A stretch of 64,000 nucleotides of DNA from Paguma larvata (taxonomy: Eukaryota > Chordata > Mammalia > Carnivora > Viverridae): assembly GCA_030068075.1 (NCBI GenBank), contig CM057842.1, positions 42,246,659 to 42,310,658 on the forward strand, in the 5' to 3' direction. Below, one piece after another: positions 48,196 through 58,278 of this stretch. The translations under genes and the position numbers were made by a program. Numbering within the stretch: the first letter of the stretch is position 1; the number at the start of each line of letters is the position of its first letter. Under the pieces are notes generated by a model, which was not told the origin of the DNA, did not search any database, and saw only the letters and a list, made by a program, of their open reading frames with translations.

Positions 48196-48208
48196 GCGCC
48201 ATCTTGGC
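48196..48208 (+). promoter_or_regulatory. YY1-like motif in LTR U3
   Basis: GCGCCATCTTGGC matches the established YY1 consensus core (CCAT within GCCATNTTGGC). It sits about 80 bp inside the LTR's 5' end. The equivalent site in the other LTR reads GCGCCAGTTTGGC (25367-25379) and has lost the CCAT core. Confidence 0.65.
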
Positions 48209-48291
48209 TGGCGGGAACTTTGCTTCAACCGCTTTTTCCACACAGGGAGGTGTCTCAACCTGCGAACCCAAAATAGCTCCCAACACTTTGT

Positions 48292-48625
48292 CACATTAAC
48301 AAAGGATAAAATTGCTTCTACGTTGACATGTGGCCAGGGAATATCAAACATTTCCTCCTTCGAAACAGCATGGTCAGATTAGGCCAACAATGGCTCAATA
48401 CCTGCTATTTGACTAGAGTTCCTACAAACAGATTACAGGCTCAATCTGATGATCTTAGTAGCAGCCACATGGCATGAAGCAATAAAGAATCTACCACCCC
48501 ATTTTTACTGAAACAGGAGGAAAGGTAAACAGCTTCTCATGCAAAGGCAAGTATACGTAAAAGAAGGGGGGATCTAAAAAGATTGTGTGCGATAAAAAGA
48601 CCCATTTGCACTCATAACTTAGAGA
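48292..48625. other. No recognised feature
   Basis: Unclassified spacer between an LTR and an AT microsatellite. Confidence 0.5.
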
Positions 48626-48770
48626 ATATATATATTATATACATAGTGTATACTATAGTGTATATATAGTATATATATAGCATATATAGTATAATATATA
48701 TAGTATATACAGTACAGTATATATAGTACATACAGTATATATGTAATACATATTTTATATATATAAGCAT
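48626..48770. repeat. TATA-rich microsatellite/minisatellite
   Basis: Imperfect units of 'tatatagtata' and 'agtatatatag' over about 145 bp, largely self-complementary. The minus-strand Ile/Tyr-rich frame here is a by-product. Confidence 0.9.
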
Positions 48771-49119
48771 TTCATAAAGGAAAAAGAAATGAAAAATCAG
48801 CTTTATGTTGTAAATAGACTTTAAGGAGGTATGGAAAAGCACAAATAGAATATAGATGATAGATGACATGAAATTACAGGTTAAAAATATATGTTGATTG
48901 ATGAGATAAGAAAAAATGCTAGGAAACTAAAGGTGCAATCGAGCAAGACTGTTGGTGTAAGGGCTAATTGGGACTAACTCCTTTTTGTTTAAGGGCAAAC
49001 TGGGACTGACTCCATTTTGAGTCCCCAGTGACTGTGCAGAAGCTTAAAACCTGCAACTTTCCGGTTCCAAAAGAACCACGCCCAGTGACCTATGTAACAG
49101 GACTCTGACCCTTCCTCAG

Positions 49120-49124
49120 CCAAT
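49120..49124 (+). promoter_or_regulatory. CCAAT box of the ERV1 LTR
   Basis: CCAAT in the context 'ctcagccaatcggctaggg', about 50 bp upstream of the TATA-like TTTAAGA, the usual arrangement in gammaretroviral U3 promoters. Confidence 0.65.
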
Positions 49125-49274
49125 CGGCTAGGGTCACGACCATCACCCCTCCCACTACTCTAGACCCCTTTAAGACTCTTGGGCTTTTGGAACATGCTCT
49201 CCCTCTCTCTCTCTCTCTCTTTTGCTCTCTCTCTCTCTACCCACCGCTGCTTTGGTACAGGTATGAGATTGAGC

Positions 49275-49293
49275 TCGAGCTAGCTCGAATAAA
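49275..49293 (+). promoter_or_regulatory. Palindrome abutting the LTR poly(A) signal
   Basis: A perfect 14-bp palindrome TCGAGCTAGCTCGA (49275-49288) overlaps by one base the polyadenylation signal AATAAA (49288-49293). Confidence 0.7.
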
Positions 49294-49366
49294 GGCTCTT
49301 TGTTCTTGCATCGGGCTCGGCTCCCTGGAGGTTCTTGGGGTTCCTGAATTCTGGGCATAACATTGG

Positions 49367-51109
49367 TAGTAAGGAGTTGAACTGGCATTGCAGAAAATGT
49401 TATTGCTAGAAGCAGATTGTGAGACGCTTTATCTGAGAACAGATAAAAAAGGACAAAGGAGTGAAAATGACAATAGAAAAATTGTAGATAGCCAGGACCG
49501 AAAATGGGGATTCAGCCCTCAGCCAATGAGTCTTTCTAATCTATACAAATGGAACAGAAACAAGATTCAAACTAAGCAAACGATGTTTTCCTTAGCTTCT
49601 TCTTGAGCTTTCTCATTAAGAAACATCACCAAATATTAGGCTTTACTGAAACTAGGTTGATACCGACTCAGTAATTTAGAATTACAATAACAGAACGGAC
49701 GAGCAATCTGAAAAATGATCCCCCCAAATAAAAAATTCATTAATTGATAAAGGTGATGTTCCAGCTTATCAGAGAGAAGATGGGTTATTGATACAAGCGA
49801 TCGTTTATAAAAAGTTTGAGTTAAAGCCTCATATAATGCTGCATATGAAAATACATAACAAATGGATATTAAGATTAAAATTTTAAATATGAAATCATAT
49901 TTGAACTTGAAGAAAATATAAGTTAATACTTACACACTGAAGATATATCTAAGTGCAAAAGCAATAAAAGGTGTTACAAAGAAAAAAATATTAGATCTGA
50001 CTACCCTGCAATCAAACGATTTCTTTTTTTCCATAATCATCCAAATTCTTAGAAATATTTGCCTATATTCTCAGGCTGTATAGTCTCAATACACTCTCAT
50101 CGAGGTACTAAATCCTACCTTCCATGCTGATCAATATACCTGATTTTGCTAAGGTCACTAGTAACCAAAAACCTCGGTAACCAGTGGAATATATCGCAAT
50201 CCTTATCTTATTTAGTCTTCCGTAATATTTGATACATTTACCGTTCCCTCTACGTTAAAACTTTCACTGGTTTTGATGACTTTGTATTCGCTGTTTTCCT
50301 TCCACTTAGGATGTCAGCTAGCACTGATGTTGTTTTTTTGAAATTAGAAAAATGTGATTCTCCTGTGCTAACATGCAGAGCACAGGTAATTGGGATTGTA
50401 GTCACACTTACCCTTTTGTCCAAATGTTCTTGTGCAGGATACAACCTGCTCATCTGTATGTTACTGTCCTCTTACCCTATCTCTTTTTGCTTATTTTAAT
50501 GTCCCTTTGTAGATTTCGAACTACACTGCAAATTCTGCACTGATATAATTTAATAATAACATTTTAGGTGCTGGAGTTTTGGCCAACTTTTAGAATTAAG
50601 CTATATGCAAAGAATCGAGGACTTCTAGAATAGAATTTAAATTACATAAGACCTGGAAATATGAAAAAAAATACAATAATAAAACTAACAAAAATTAAAT
50701 GGTAGGAGGTAAAAGGAGTAAGTGCACTAATTTACTCATGCTTCACAATGGGAAGTCAATATATATTGAGTTAAATGTTATTACATCAAGAAAAGAAAGT
50801 TATAACTATATTATATGAAATTATAATAGTAACCACCAGGAGAATAAAAATCTCAAACTAAAAGCACATATAGGAGTTGCTTCTGGGAAATAAAACTGGG
50901 GATGGAAGAGAGAAGTAAGATTTTTGCTTTCTATTTTATACTCTTCAACTTTTTTAAACCATGCATTACTTCTATAATAAAACAAAGTACATATGTCCAA
51001 TTCTGCTATTTATTAAGAAATGAAAAGAAAAGAACGAAGGTTGGATCATTTGACCTTTAAGGGCCTCTTTTATCTTGAGAGGCTGTGATTCTATGATCAG
51101 AGATGCAGT
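49367..51109. other. Mostly unclassified sequence
   Basis: No confident repeat or exon. The stretch 50140-50330 ('tgctaaggtcactagtaacc' and 'gtaatatttgatacattt') resembles decayed LINE reverse-transcriptase-region sequence, family uncertain. Confidence 0.4.
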
Positions 51110-51640
51110 TTAGGAAGATTAATCTTGCCGCAGTGTTAAGATGAATTGGAATGGGGAGACATAGAAGTGGAGAAGCCAGTTACTAAGTTATTATAGCACA
51201 GAAGGTAGGAAAGTAATGAGGATCTGAACTGAGGAGCAGGCAGCAGGAATAGAAGGAAGGTTAAAGATGTGAAAGCCTTTGTAGAGGGAGATATATGTAA
51301 TTTAGAAATTGATTGGATGGATGTACAGTGTTAGGGAGAAGGAGGTATTAAATTGACTATAAGATTTCAAGTCAGGGTGATTACATGACTGGTGGCATCA
51401 TTAGCTGAAATAAGAGAGTCAAAAGTAGAGGGCATATTCCAATGACTAGACCAAGCTGAGCGAGGCAAGATTGTAATTATGAGAACCTTGATCATTAGCT
51501 CATGGGGATTTAGGAGAGCATGGTGGTAGTCAAAAGGAATTTAGGCAGCACCTAAATTTGTGAAAGAGCTTTGCTCCTGCTCTCCAGTCTGAGAGGACTG
51601 GAGATCATTCCTGAATGAATAGGAGTTTATTTGTAGTTGG
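51110..51640. mobile_element. Ancient interspersed repeat, family unresolved
   Basis: Recognisable series 'gaagtggagaagccagttac', 'taagttattatagcacagaa', 'ggaaagtaatgaggatctga', 'ttgattggatggatgtacag' and 'aagatttcaagtcagggtga' matches a common old mammalian repeat that I cannot name. Confidence 0.45.
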
Positions 51641-52204
51641 ATGTGGTCTACGATGAGGAAACCAAAAAATGAAACAAAACAAAAACAAAAGCAAAAACAA
51701 AATTCTCTCTATTAAAAGAAACAAAAAGTATTGTGTTGAAATAGCTTGTCAGCATTATTCTATAGGCTTGGCCTTTTCATGCAGAGCTTAAAAAATACAT
51801 AATATAATTGTATCTCACTTTAAAAAGTCTGTTAGACACTGCATGAGTAATAAAAGTAATCTCTCCTATAACATTTCTGGTAGTATATATACTCCTTAGG
51901 CAAATAGATGATTATCAAAAACATATGGGTATATTTGTAACAGTAACTCTTTCTTACTTTCTTAACTCACCAAAACTGCATGAACTGAATTTCCTGATTT
52001 CATGGAAGTAAATTAGACTCTCGCCTGAGTTTCATGAATTCACAGCTATTCACTTTATTTGTATGTTTTATTATATTTATACCTCCCTCTTTTGTATTGA
52101 ATACATTTAATGTAGCTTGCACCAAAGAAATGTTAAAATATATCATTGAAAATTATGGTTAACTCAAAATGAGGAAATGAAGAGAAATAATGTCAGATGC
52201 TATT
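51641..52204. other. No recognised feature
   Basis: Unclassified, with an A/C-rich low-complexity patch at about 51660-51705. Confidence 0.5.
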
Positions 52205-52590
52205 GTAAATGAAAACTGAAATCTCAATGGATTAACAAAATAGAAGTTTCTTTCTTTCTCAAGTAAATAAAGGTCATTTGGAATGGTAATAGATGTTTAC
52301 TCCAGGCATTTATTCAAGTTCTAGGCTAAGAGAACTTCATCTTCAACACATTTTTTTCAAGGTCTCCAGGTTGTTAACTTGTTTTCAGCAGATAGGGAAG
52401 AAGAGAGATGAGACTGCACAAGTTTTTTATGGACCAGACTTGGAAGTGACGTCCGCTGTTAGCATTCCTTTGGCATAAACTCAGTCATATGGCCACAACT
52501 GACGGCAGCGGATGTTGAGAAATAGTCCAACACCATGCCCTAGATAAAAAGAAAAAGGAATTGGTTTGAGAAATAGTTAGCCAATCTTCA
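52205..52590. mobile_element. Ancient interspersed repeat, family unresolved
   Basis: 'gaagtttctttctttctcaa', 'gaagtgacgtccgctgttag', 'cattcctttggcataaactc' and 'agtcatatggccacaactga' match in order a widespread old repeat ('cattggccagaactcagtcacatggcc' in other copies). Not named. Confidence 0.5.
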
Positions 52591-52787
52591 CCACAGTCCA
52601 CCCTGCTGATCGATATCTGGTTCACTCCTCACACCTGACACAGAACGCGTTCATCTCCTTCCCAGTCCCAGCCAGTCTCTGCGGGCCGCTCAGTTTCTGA
52701 GCTTTCTGGGGGAGCACACGTACCCCCATGAGGACTCAGTATGGCTCCACCTATGATTAATCACCTATGATTACAAGGGCAAAGTAT

Positions 52788-53004
52788 TGGGGTGCCTGCT
52801 TGGTACAGTCGGTTAAGCATCCAACTCTTGATCTTAGCTCAGGTCATGATCTTGTACTTCCTGAGTTCAAGCCCCACAATGGGCTCTGTGCTGATGATGT
52901 GGAACCTGCTTGGACTTTTGTCTCTCCTCTCTACCCATGCCCACTTGTTCTCTCTCTCCCTCTCTCTCTCTATCAAAATAAATAAACTTTAATTTAAAAA
53001 AAAT
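52788..53004 (+). mobile_element. SINEC_Fc-type SINE, 11-bp duplication
   Basis: Head 'ggggtgcctgcttggtacag', variant 'catccaactcttgatcttag' segment, body, TC tract and tail. Target repeats GGGC(A/C)AAGTAT at 52777-52787 and 53005-53015. Confidence 0.94.
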
Positions 53005-53030
53005 GGGCCAAGTATCACCTACCACCTCAA

Positions 53031-53095
53031 CACACAAACACACATAAACACACACACATACACACACACACACACACACACATACATGCACACAC
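53031..53095. repeat. (CA)n microsatellite
   Basis: Imperfect CA repeat with AAACA, CATA and TGCA interruptions, just after a SINE insertion site. Confidence 0.95.
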
Positions 53096-54243
53096 TAAGT
53101 GGAGAAGAAGCAATGGAATCATTTCTATAAAGTACTTTTACACAACAGAAGAACACTAGTCACTGGTGTGCCATGGTCTGTATGTAGGTCATATGGAATG
53201 TTATATGTCTATAATGCTAGACACCTCTGCCCTAGCAGTGAGTCAGTTTCTTAAGTAGATCCTGATTTTTGCGTTTTTAGGAGCCAGGGGGATTGTCATT
53301 GTTGTCTATATTGTCTAACCCTACCCCAACCTGGCTTTTCCATGTTTACTCTTATGCTTGGCCACATCTGAAGTAGGTGATGAGAATGCCTTTCTCAGAG
53401 ACCGCTCAATTACTACATGTGCTTTCATCCCATCTTAACACTTAAGAAGTCAAATTTATTTTTTTAGTCTAGATTTGCAGGTTTTTTGAAAATGCAATAC
53501 CTTCATGGTCTTACTAGGCATTTGATTTAACTAGCTAGCTCTAGTCATTTCCACGCTCTGATAGACAGTTTTTTTTTTTCTGGGTCATAGTTTTTCAAGT
53601 GTAATGTGTTTGTTTTTGTTTTTCTTCTTTACCTGCATGCTTATTTTGCAAATAAATATTGGCTATATTGAGGCCTTCTGGTTTAAGTGGGAAGCTCTAT
53701 ATCAGTTGGAATTTTGCTGCACAGTTGGGTAGAAATGAATCTTTGTCAGTCAGAAGCTTTTTTGATCTTCCTTTCTGTTTGGTTTCTACATTTTCGATCA
53801 GATTTTTCAAATCTTGCAAAACCTTACATTTCTAGACACTTATTGTTTTCCTTTCTCTGTGAAACACAGCTAATTATTGTTCAACCTTCTTTCCTCTAAT
53901 AGAGGTTTTGCTCAGCCAGTGGAAACCAATCCTCACCAATGATACCATTTTTCAACCACTTTTCCTATAGCCAAAGGCTTTGTATACATATTGTCTGTCT
54001 TCAGGTTATCACAGGCGAAACAAATGCTTTGCCACTGAATAATTTGCGTTTACATCTTTCTTGCCTCTGACACCAATTTTTTTCTAGCTTACCACTAATT
54101 AACAGCTAAGCAAAGGATAACCTTGGAAGGGATGTTTAAAAGATGGCAGAGTCTCTGGGATCCTGAATGCCTTTGTGAACTAGAACCCCCTCTGCTACAA
54201 TTTTTATGCCACACACACCCCTCAGCTTACCTCACTAGAGCTT
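53096..54243. other. No firmly recognised feature
   Basis: Unclassified. The stretch 54140-54215 ('gggatcctgaatgcctttgt', 'gaactagaaccccctctgct') may be a fragment of the repeat seen at 41395 and 57390. Confidence 0.4.
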
Positions 54244-54257
54244 AAAAATGGGGATCA

Positions 54258-54476
54258 GGGGTGCCTGGGTGGCTCAGTCGGTTGAGGGTCGGACTTCGGC
54301 TCAGGTCATGATCTCGCGGTCTGTGAGTTCGAGCCCCGCGTCAGGCTCTGTGCTGACAGCTCAGAGCCTGGAGCCTGCTTCAGATTCTGTGTCTCCCTCT
54401 CTCTCTGCCCTTCCCCCACTCATGCTCTGTCTCTCTCTGTCTCAAAAATAAATAAACATTAAAAAAATTTTTTTAA
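54258..54476 (+). mobile_element. SINEC_Fc SINE, best preserved copy, 14-bp duplication
   Basis: Closest copy to the felid consensus. Head, 'gatctcgcggtctgtgagtt' A/B-box region, 'gagccccgcgtcaggctctg' with CpGs retained, uninterrupted TC tract and AATAAATAAA tail. Target repeats AAAAATG(G/A)GGATCA at 54244-54257 and 54477-54490. Likely one of the youngest insertions here. Confidence 0.97.
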
Positions 54477-54490
54477 AAAAATGAGGATCA

Positions 54491-55549
54491 AAAGAAAAAA
54501 AAACACTCCATGTTTATTACCCATTTCTTAAGTAATTAATAAAATAGTAACCAATGTAATTGATCCCCTCTGAAGCCTAACTGGCCTCAAATATTAGATG
54601 TTTACTTATGGGCCATGTGGGATATAGCTGTTGGCAGGGAGGTGGGAATGTTGGGTTGAAAAGAGGTGCTTCTCTCTTTAATATACACCTTCAGAGATGA
54701 CCCTTAGCATTGCGAATCAGCAAGCAATTTGGAGAAGGGAGAGAAAGTCAACATTGGGTGGCCAGGCTGAACACACACACATTGTTTTTACCTACGTGTC
54801 ATTGATTCACATTAGTTATCTGCCTGCAGAAAAGGCTGGAAAATAGTCCAGTTGTGTCCTCAGTAAGAAGGGAAAATAGGAAAAGGATAAAGTGACTGCC
54901 ACAGATGCTAAATGATTGCTTTGATAGAGCATTCATATTGGATTGAGCTTCCCAACCACCAGAGGAAAAATGAAACATGTTACTAAGACAGTAAATACAG
55001 TTCCCTAGGGAAGAAGAAGACTTTCCTGAAAATAATTTCCACAAAGAACTTTCTTTCTAACATGGAAACTTAAATAGGGACTGTTAAAAGATAGCAGGCA
55101 ATGCTTTTGACAGGAGTCCTAAAATCAATTTAATAGTGTTTTTCATATATTTCACATGACATTAAGTAGTAATTTGAGAATAGTTTTTCCCTCATTAGCA
55201 GGAGCCAAAATCCCCATTTAAAGAAGGATGTCTAGTATTTTACAGTGGCTTTGTAGGCATTGGAGAATAGCTTTGTCCCTTAATTGTTCTTCTCTAATCT
55301 CCTCAGTAAAGAGAATGAAATACTCTAATGCTTTTTACTTGAGAGCACAAGAACAATGAATTTCTGTGAACCTCACTTGGTCAGATTTATCTTGGCCACC
55401 ATTCAAAAATCAACGGTTTCCAACCATGCCATTGACAACTTTGTTAGCATGAAGAAATGCTCTTTCCTACCCCTGACTCAAGCCACTGGGCATGGAGACA
55501 CAGTGACAATTGCTCAGAAGCCGCAGCTGAAGACGACAAGTAGACAGAG
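54491..55549. other. No recognised feature
   Basis: Unclassified sequence; a 91-codon frame (55356-55631) runs into an MIR fragment and has no motif. Confidence 0.45.
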
Positions 55550-55775
55550 GGAGCTTCATAGTGTAAAGAAAACAAGTTATGCTTTGGAATCATGGAGCAA
55601 GGGGCTCATATATGACCTGCATCCCATTTGACTTGTGTGATTTGGGCAATTCAGTTCACTATTTTAAGCACCAGTTTTTTCAACTGTAAACTGAAGATAT
55701 CAATAATAGCACCCTCTCATAAGCTGTAGGGACCAGATGATTACTTGTATGTACACCACTGAGAACAAAGTCTGG
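55550..55775 (-). mobile_element. MIR-type SINE, nearly full length
   Basis: Reverse-complement MIR: 'gctttggaatcatggagcaa', 'gtgtgatttgggcaattcag', 'ttttttcaactgtaaactga', 'agatatcaataatagcaccc' and 'gagaacaaagtctggtaaat'. Confidence 0.78.
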
Positions 55776-55822
<47 letters not shown>

Positions 55823-55832
55823 ACAAACAAAC
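55776..55832. repeat. (AAAT)n microsatellite
   Basis: About 12 AAAT units followed by three AAAC units, expanded at the end of an MIR. Confidence 0.97.
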
Positions 55833-55865
55833 CTGGGAACTCAATACAGATTAGCTTTTTTTTTT

Positions 55866-56019
55866 TTAATTTTTATTTATTTTTGAGAGAGAGAGCGAGA
55901 CAGAACTTGAACGGGGGAGGGGCAGACACAGAATCCGAAGCAGGCCACAGGCTTCGAGCTGTCAGCACAGAGCCTGATGTGGGGCTCGAACCCACGAAGT
56001 CAGTCACTCAGGCATCCCA
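55866..56019 (-). mobile_element. SINEC_Fc-type SINE with shortened head
   Basis: T-rich tail, GA tract, 'gtcagcacagagcctgatgt' body, then 'gctcgaacccacgaagtcag' joined to 'tcactcaggcatccc'. The segment between B-box and head is deleted. Confidence 0.92.
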
Positions 56020-57294
56020 TTTTATTATTAGTTATTTATTACTGTTAGAATGTGACTGGAACATTATATCTACGAAACAAATGTTAACCACCTTTGATGT
56101 TACTCCTTGCTTCTGATGGCCATACATGACCACATGTATCTGTTTCCATCCATCTTTGTATATAAATCATATATCCCCAAACCATGCCAGATGGGTTTTG
56201 AATTTAGCCTGGGAAAAACAAACAAATAAGAGAGTGAATTTTATTTAAAGTAGCAATTTGGAAGAAGGAACTGAGGTTTTGAAATTCTTGGGAATAGAAA
56301 TAAACATCCTGGTTCTTGAGTACAGTCTATGGAAGAAGATAGAGAAAGATCGTGCTATTACATAAAGCAAATTTGATCAATGGTTACAATAAAAGCACTT
56401 CCCAAAATTGCTTGATATGTTTCTTTTTTCAGAATTTTATGCTACTTCTGAAGATAAGCCATGACAATAAAATCAGCTTTCTTGGTCTTGCGTACAATTT
56501 TATTTGCCCATGACTATCCGTAAAGCTGACAGTATCACAGTCTATTCTTTTCCTATCAGAATCTTTGGATTATTCCCACCGTTCTCCTACTTCTTGTAAG
56601 AACTGTGAGAAAAGCGTAAATAAGAGTATAAATATGACGAGCAAACATTTACCATATGCAACAGCCAAATATTAAGCCATATGCTGTGTCTGGTAGTATA
56701 TTCCATATTATATATGATTTATCTGTTGTTCCGTTTTATAATTTTAAGTACATTAGATATATGTATTTATTTTGCGATTTTCATAACACTGAGACTTTCT
56801 TACTCACTTTCTGACATTTACATTCCATAAGCACAGTGAAGTAATTATTTCAACCAAAAGTGTTGAATTTCTGATTTTCCTAATTTTTATATACATGTAC
56901 CAAAGTTAGGTTTTATTACTGTTTTCAATATTTTTAAACACATATCCAACATGGGCATTTATTCCTCCCCCTTAAAGCAGTATGTATATGTTTATCCAAG
57001 ATATCCAAAGTGTATATTGAAAAGTTTAAGTGGTCTTATTTCAGATAGTTTCTGTTATAAAAGTGTCTGAGTAATTTCATCTGAATTGCTTAAGAAAAGA
57101 GTGGAAACTTTTTCTTCATGTTGTGAAAGAAGAACCTAATGAAATAATAATTATTCTCATCATATGAGAAGGTCATTAATTAAGGAAGAATTATAAAAAC
57201 ATAACTTTTGTGAGACTGTTATGATTCACTTAATACGTGGTAATAAATACCAAATATTAATAAAGATTCTAAATCAGAAAAATTAGGACGTAAA
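56020..57294. other. No recognised feature
   Basis: AT-rich unclassified sequence without exon or repeat calls. Confidence 0.45.
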
Positions 57295-57810
57295 TGGAGT
57301 CTCCTACAAAACATCTGTGTGGCTTAGGTAATTTACATAATCCTCCGAGCTTCGGTCCCCTCACTTATCAAACAGGGAAAACCACACTGTGTGTTGGATA
57401 TGCTGGTTGCCTCCCTAGTATCTGGGTGGTTCCGCACAATCTCTGCCCCCTACACGCAGGTAGGATCATGTGGTAGCCATGGCCAGTGGGCTCTCCCGAG
57501 TCAATTCTGGGCTACAGCGTTTAAGAGCAGATGGCAACTGTCCAGATCTGTCTTTTTCCAGATTTGGGGCCTGGGAAGCTTGTGTTGAAATGGTGTCATC
57601 ACAAAATTAAAGCACCATGAATCTCTGAATCACAGCATGCCATAGAGCTTCTCTGAAGATTCACCTGATTCTGCATCAGAATGTTTTGTGTAAAACCACT
57701 GAAATTTGCAGGTTTATATGGTGGTTCGGGATAGAAATAAGCTACCTTGTAGGTTGATTTGAAGATTAAATGACATGACACAGAGTATGAATTCAATAAG
57801 TGATGTCAGA
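57295..57810 (-). mobile_element. MIR-type SINE probably split by another ancient repeat
   Basis: Left part 'tctgtgtggcttaggtaatt' and 'tcacttatcaaacagggaaa'; right part 'ttgatttgaagattaaatga' and 'agagtatgaattcaataagt'. Both are reverse MIR, in the correct order, either side of 57390-57725. Confidence 0.55.
57390..57725. mobile_element. Ancient interspersed repeat, family unresolved (copy B)
   Basis: 'ggtagccatggccagtgggc', 'ctgaatcacagcatgccata' and 'gtaaaaccactgaaatttgc' match the family also seen at 41395-41695 and sit inside a reverse MIR. Confidence 0.52.
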
Positions 57811-57834
57811 TACCAGTAATGGTCACTGTACAAT

Positions 57835-57970
57835 TGACCTCACGAAGACCCTTTGAAATAATCCAAATCAGGGATTATCACCATTATGCTTTATACCAGA
57901 TGAAACTGAGGTTTCTAAGGGCCTTACCTGTAAGTACGGGATAGAGCTGAAGTTCTAAGCCTGTGACTTT
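57835..57970 (+). mobile_element. MIR-type SINE fragment, cut by a SINE
   Basis: 'ggattatcaccattatgctt', 'ccagatgaaactgaggtttc' and 'gggatagagctgaagttcta' are the MIR core and 3' part. Confidence 0.75.
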
Positions 57971-58180
57971 GGGGCGCCTGGGTGACTCAGTTGGTTGAGT
58001 ATCCAACTTCCGCTCAGGTCATGATCTCGCGTTTCATGGGTTCGAGCCCCTCATCAGGCTCTGTGGTGAACACTTGCTCAGAGCCTGGAGCCTGCTCCTC
58101 TCCGTGCTCCTCCTCCACTCGCACTGTGTCTCACTCTGTCTCTCAAAAATAAATAAATGCAAAAAAAAAAAAAAATTAAA
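57971..58180 (+). mobile_element. SINEC_Fc SINE, 16-bp duplication
   Basis: Head 'ggggcgcctgggtgactcag', body with a local rearrangement ('gtggtgaacacttgctcaga'), short pyrimidine tract and A14 tail. Perfect target repeats CTAAGCCTGTGACTTT at 57955-57970 and 58181-58196. Confidence 0.96.
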
Positions 58181-58278
58181 CTAAGCCTGTGACTTTGTTA
58201 GCTGAGCCTTGCATTCCTCACTACTACAATAACAGTAATCAGAGTTTAATGCATCATTATCACAATGCATCAAAAATT

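Larger units (their letters stand above)
47606..48285 (-). mobile_element. Class II (ERVK/IAP-like) solo LTR, 680 bp, 6-bp duplication
   Basis: Same family as 24162-25453: the outer parts align closely (5' 'caggttgagac...gcgcc' region and 3' 'ggcgaatctaggggtcc' region, both read on plus), but the middle is about 600 bp shorter. Perfect 6-bp target repeats CTTTGT at 47600-47605 and 48286-48291. The minus-strand start is intact (TGTTGGGAGC); the 3' terminus has GA in place of CA. AATAAA lies at 47747-47752 on the minus strand. No internal genes remain. Frames of 68-133 codons across it are incidental. Confidence 0.88.
48956..49362 (+). mobile_element. Gammaretrovirus-like (ERV1) solo LTR, 407 bp, 4-bp duplication
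   Basis: Begins TGTAAGGGC, ends GGGCATAACA, and is flanked by perfect 4-bp repeats TTGG (48952-48955 and 49363-49366), the duplication length usual for gammaretroviruses. U3 starts with a tandem near-duplicate pair (48956-48987 and 48988-49019, 27 of 32 identical). It contains a CCAAT box at 49120-49124, a TTTAAGA TATA-like element near 49170, a TC-rich tract (about 49199-49238) and AATAAA at 49288-49293. No internal genes, so it is a solo LTR. Several CpGs survive, suggesting modest age. The minus-strand 72-codon frame within it is incidental. Confidence 0.87.

Noticed and set aside
47981..48382. 133-codon plus-strand frame and minus-strand frames of 124 and 68 codons at 47422-47836
   Set aside because: They overlap the class II-type solo LTR and its flank, run on both strands, and match no viral or cellular family.
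48612..48869. 85-codon Ile/Tyr-rich minus-strand frame resembling a membrane protein
   Set aside because: Produced by the TATA-rich repeat at 48626-48770.
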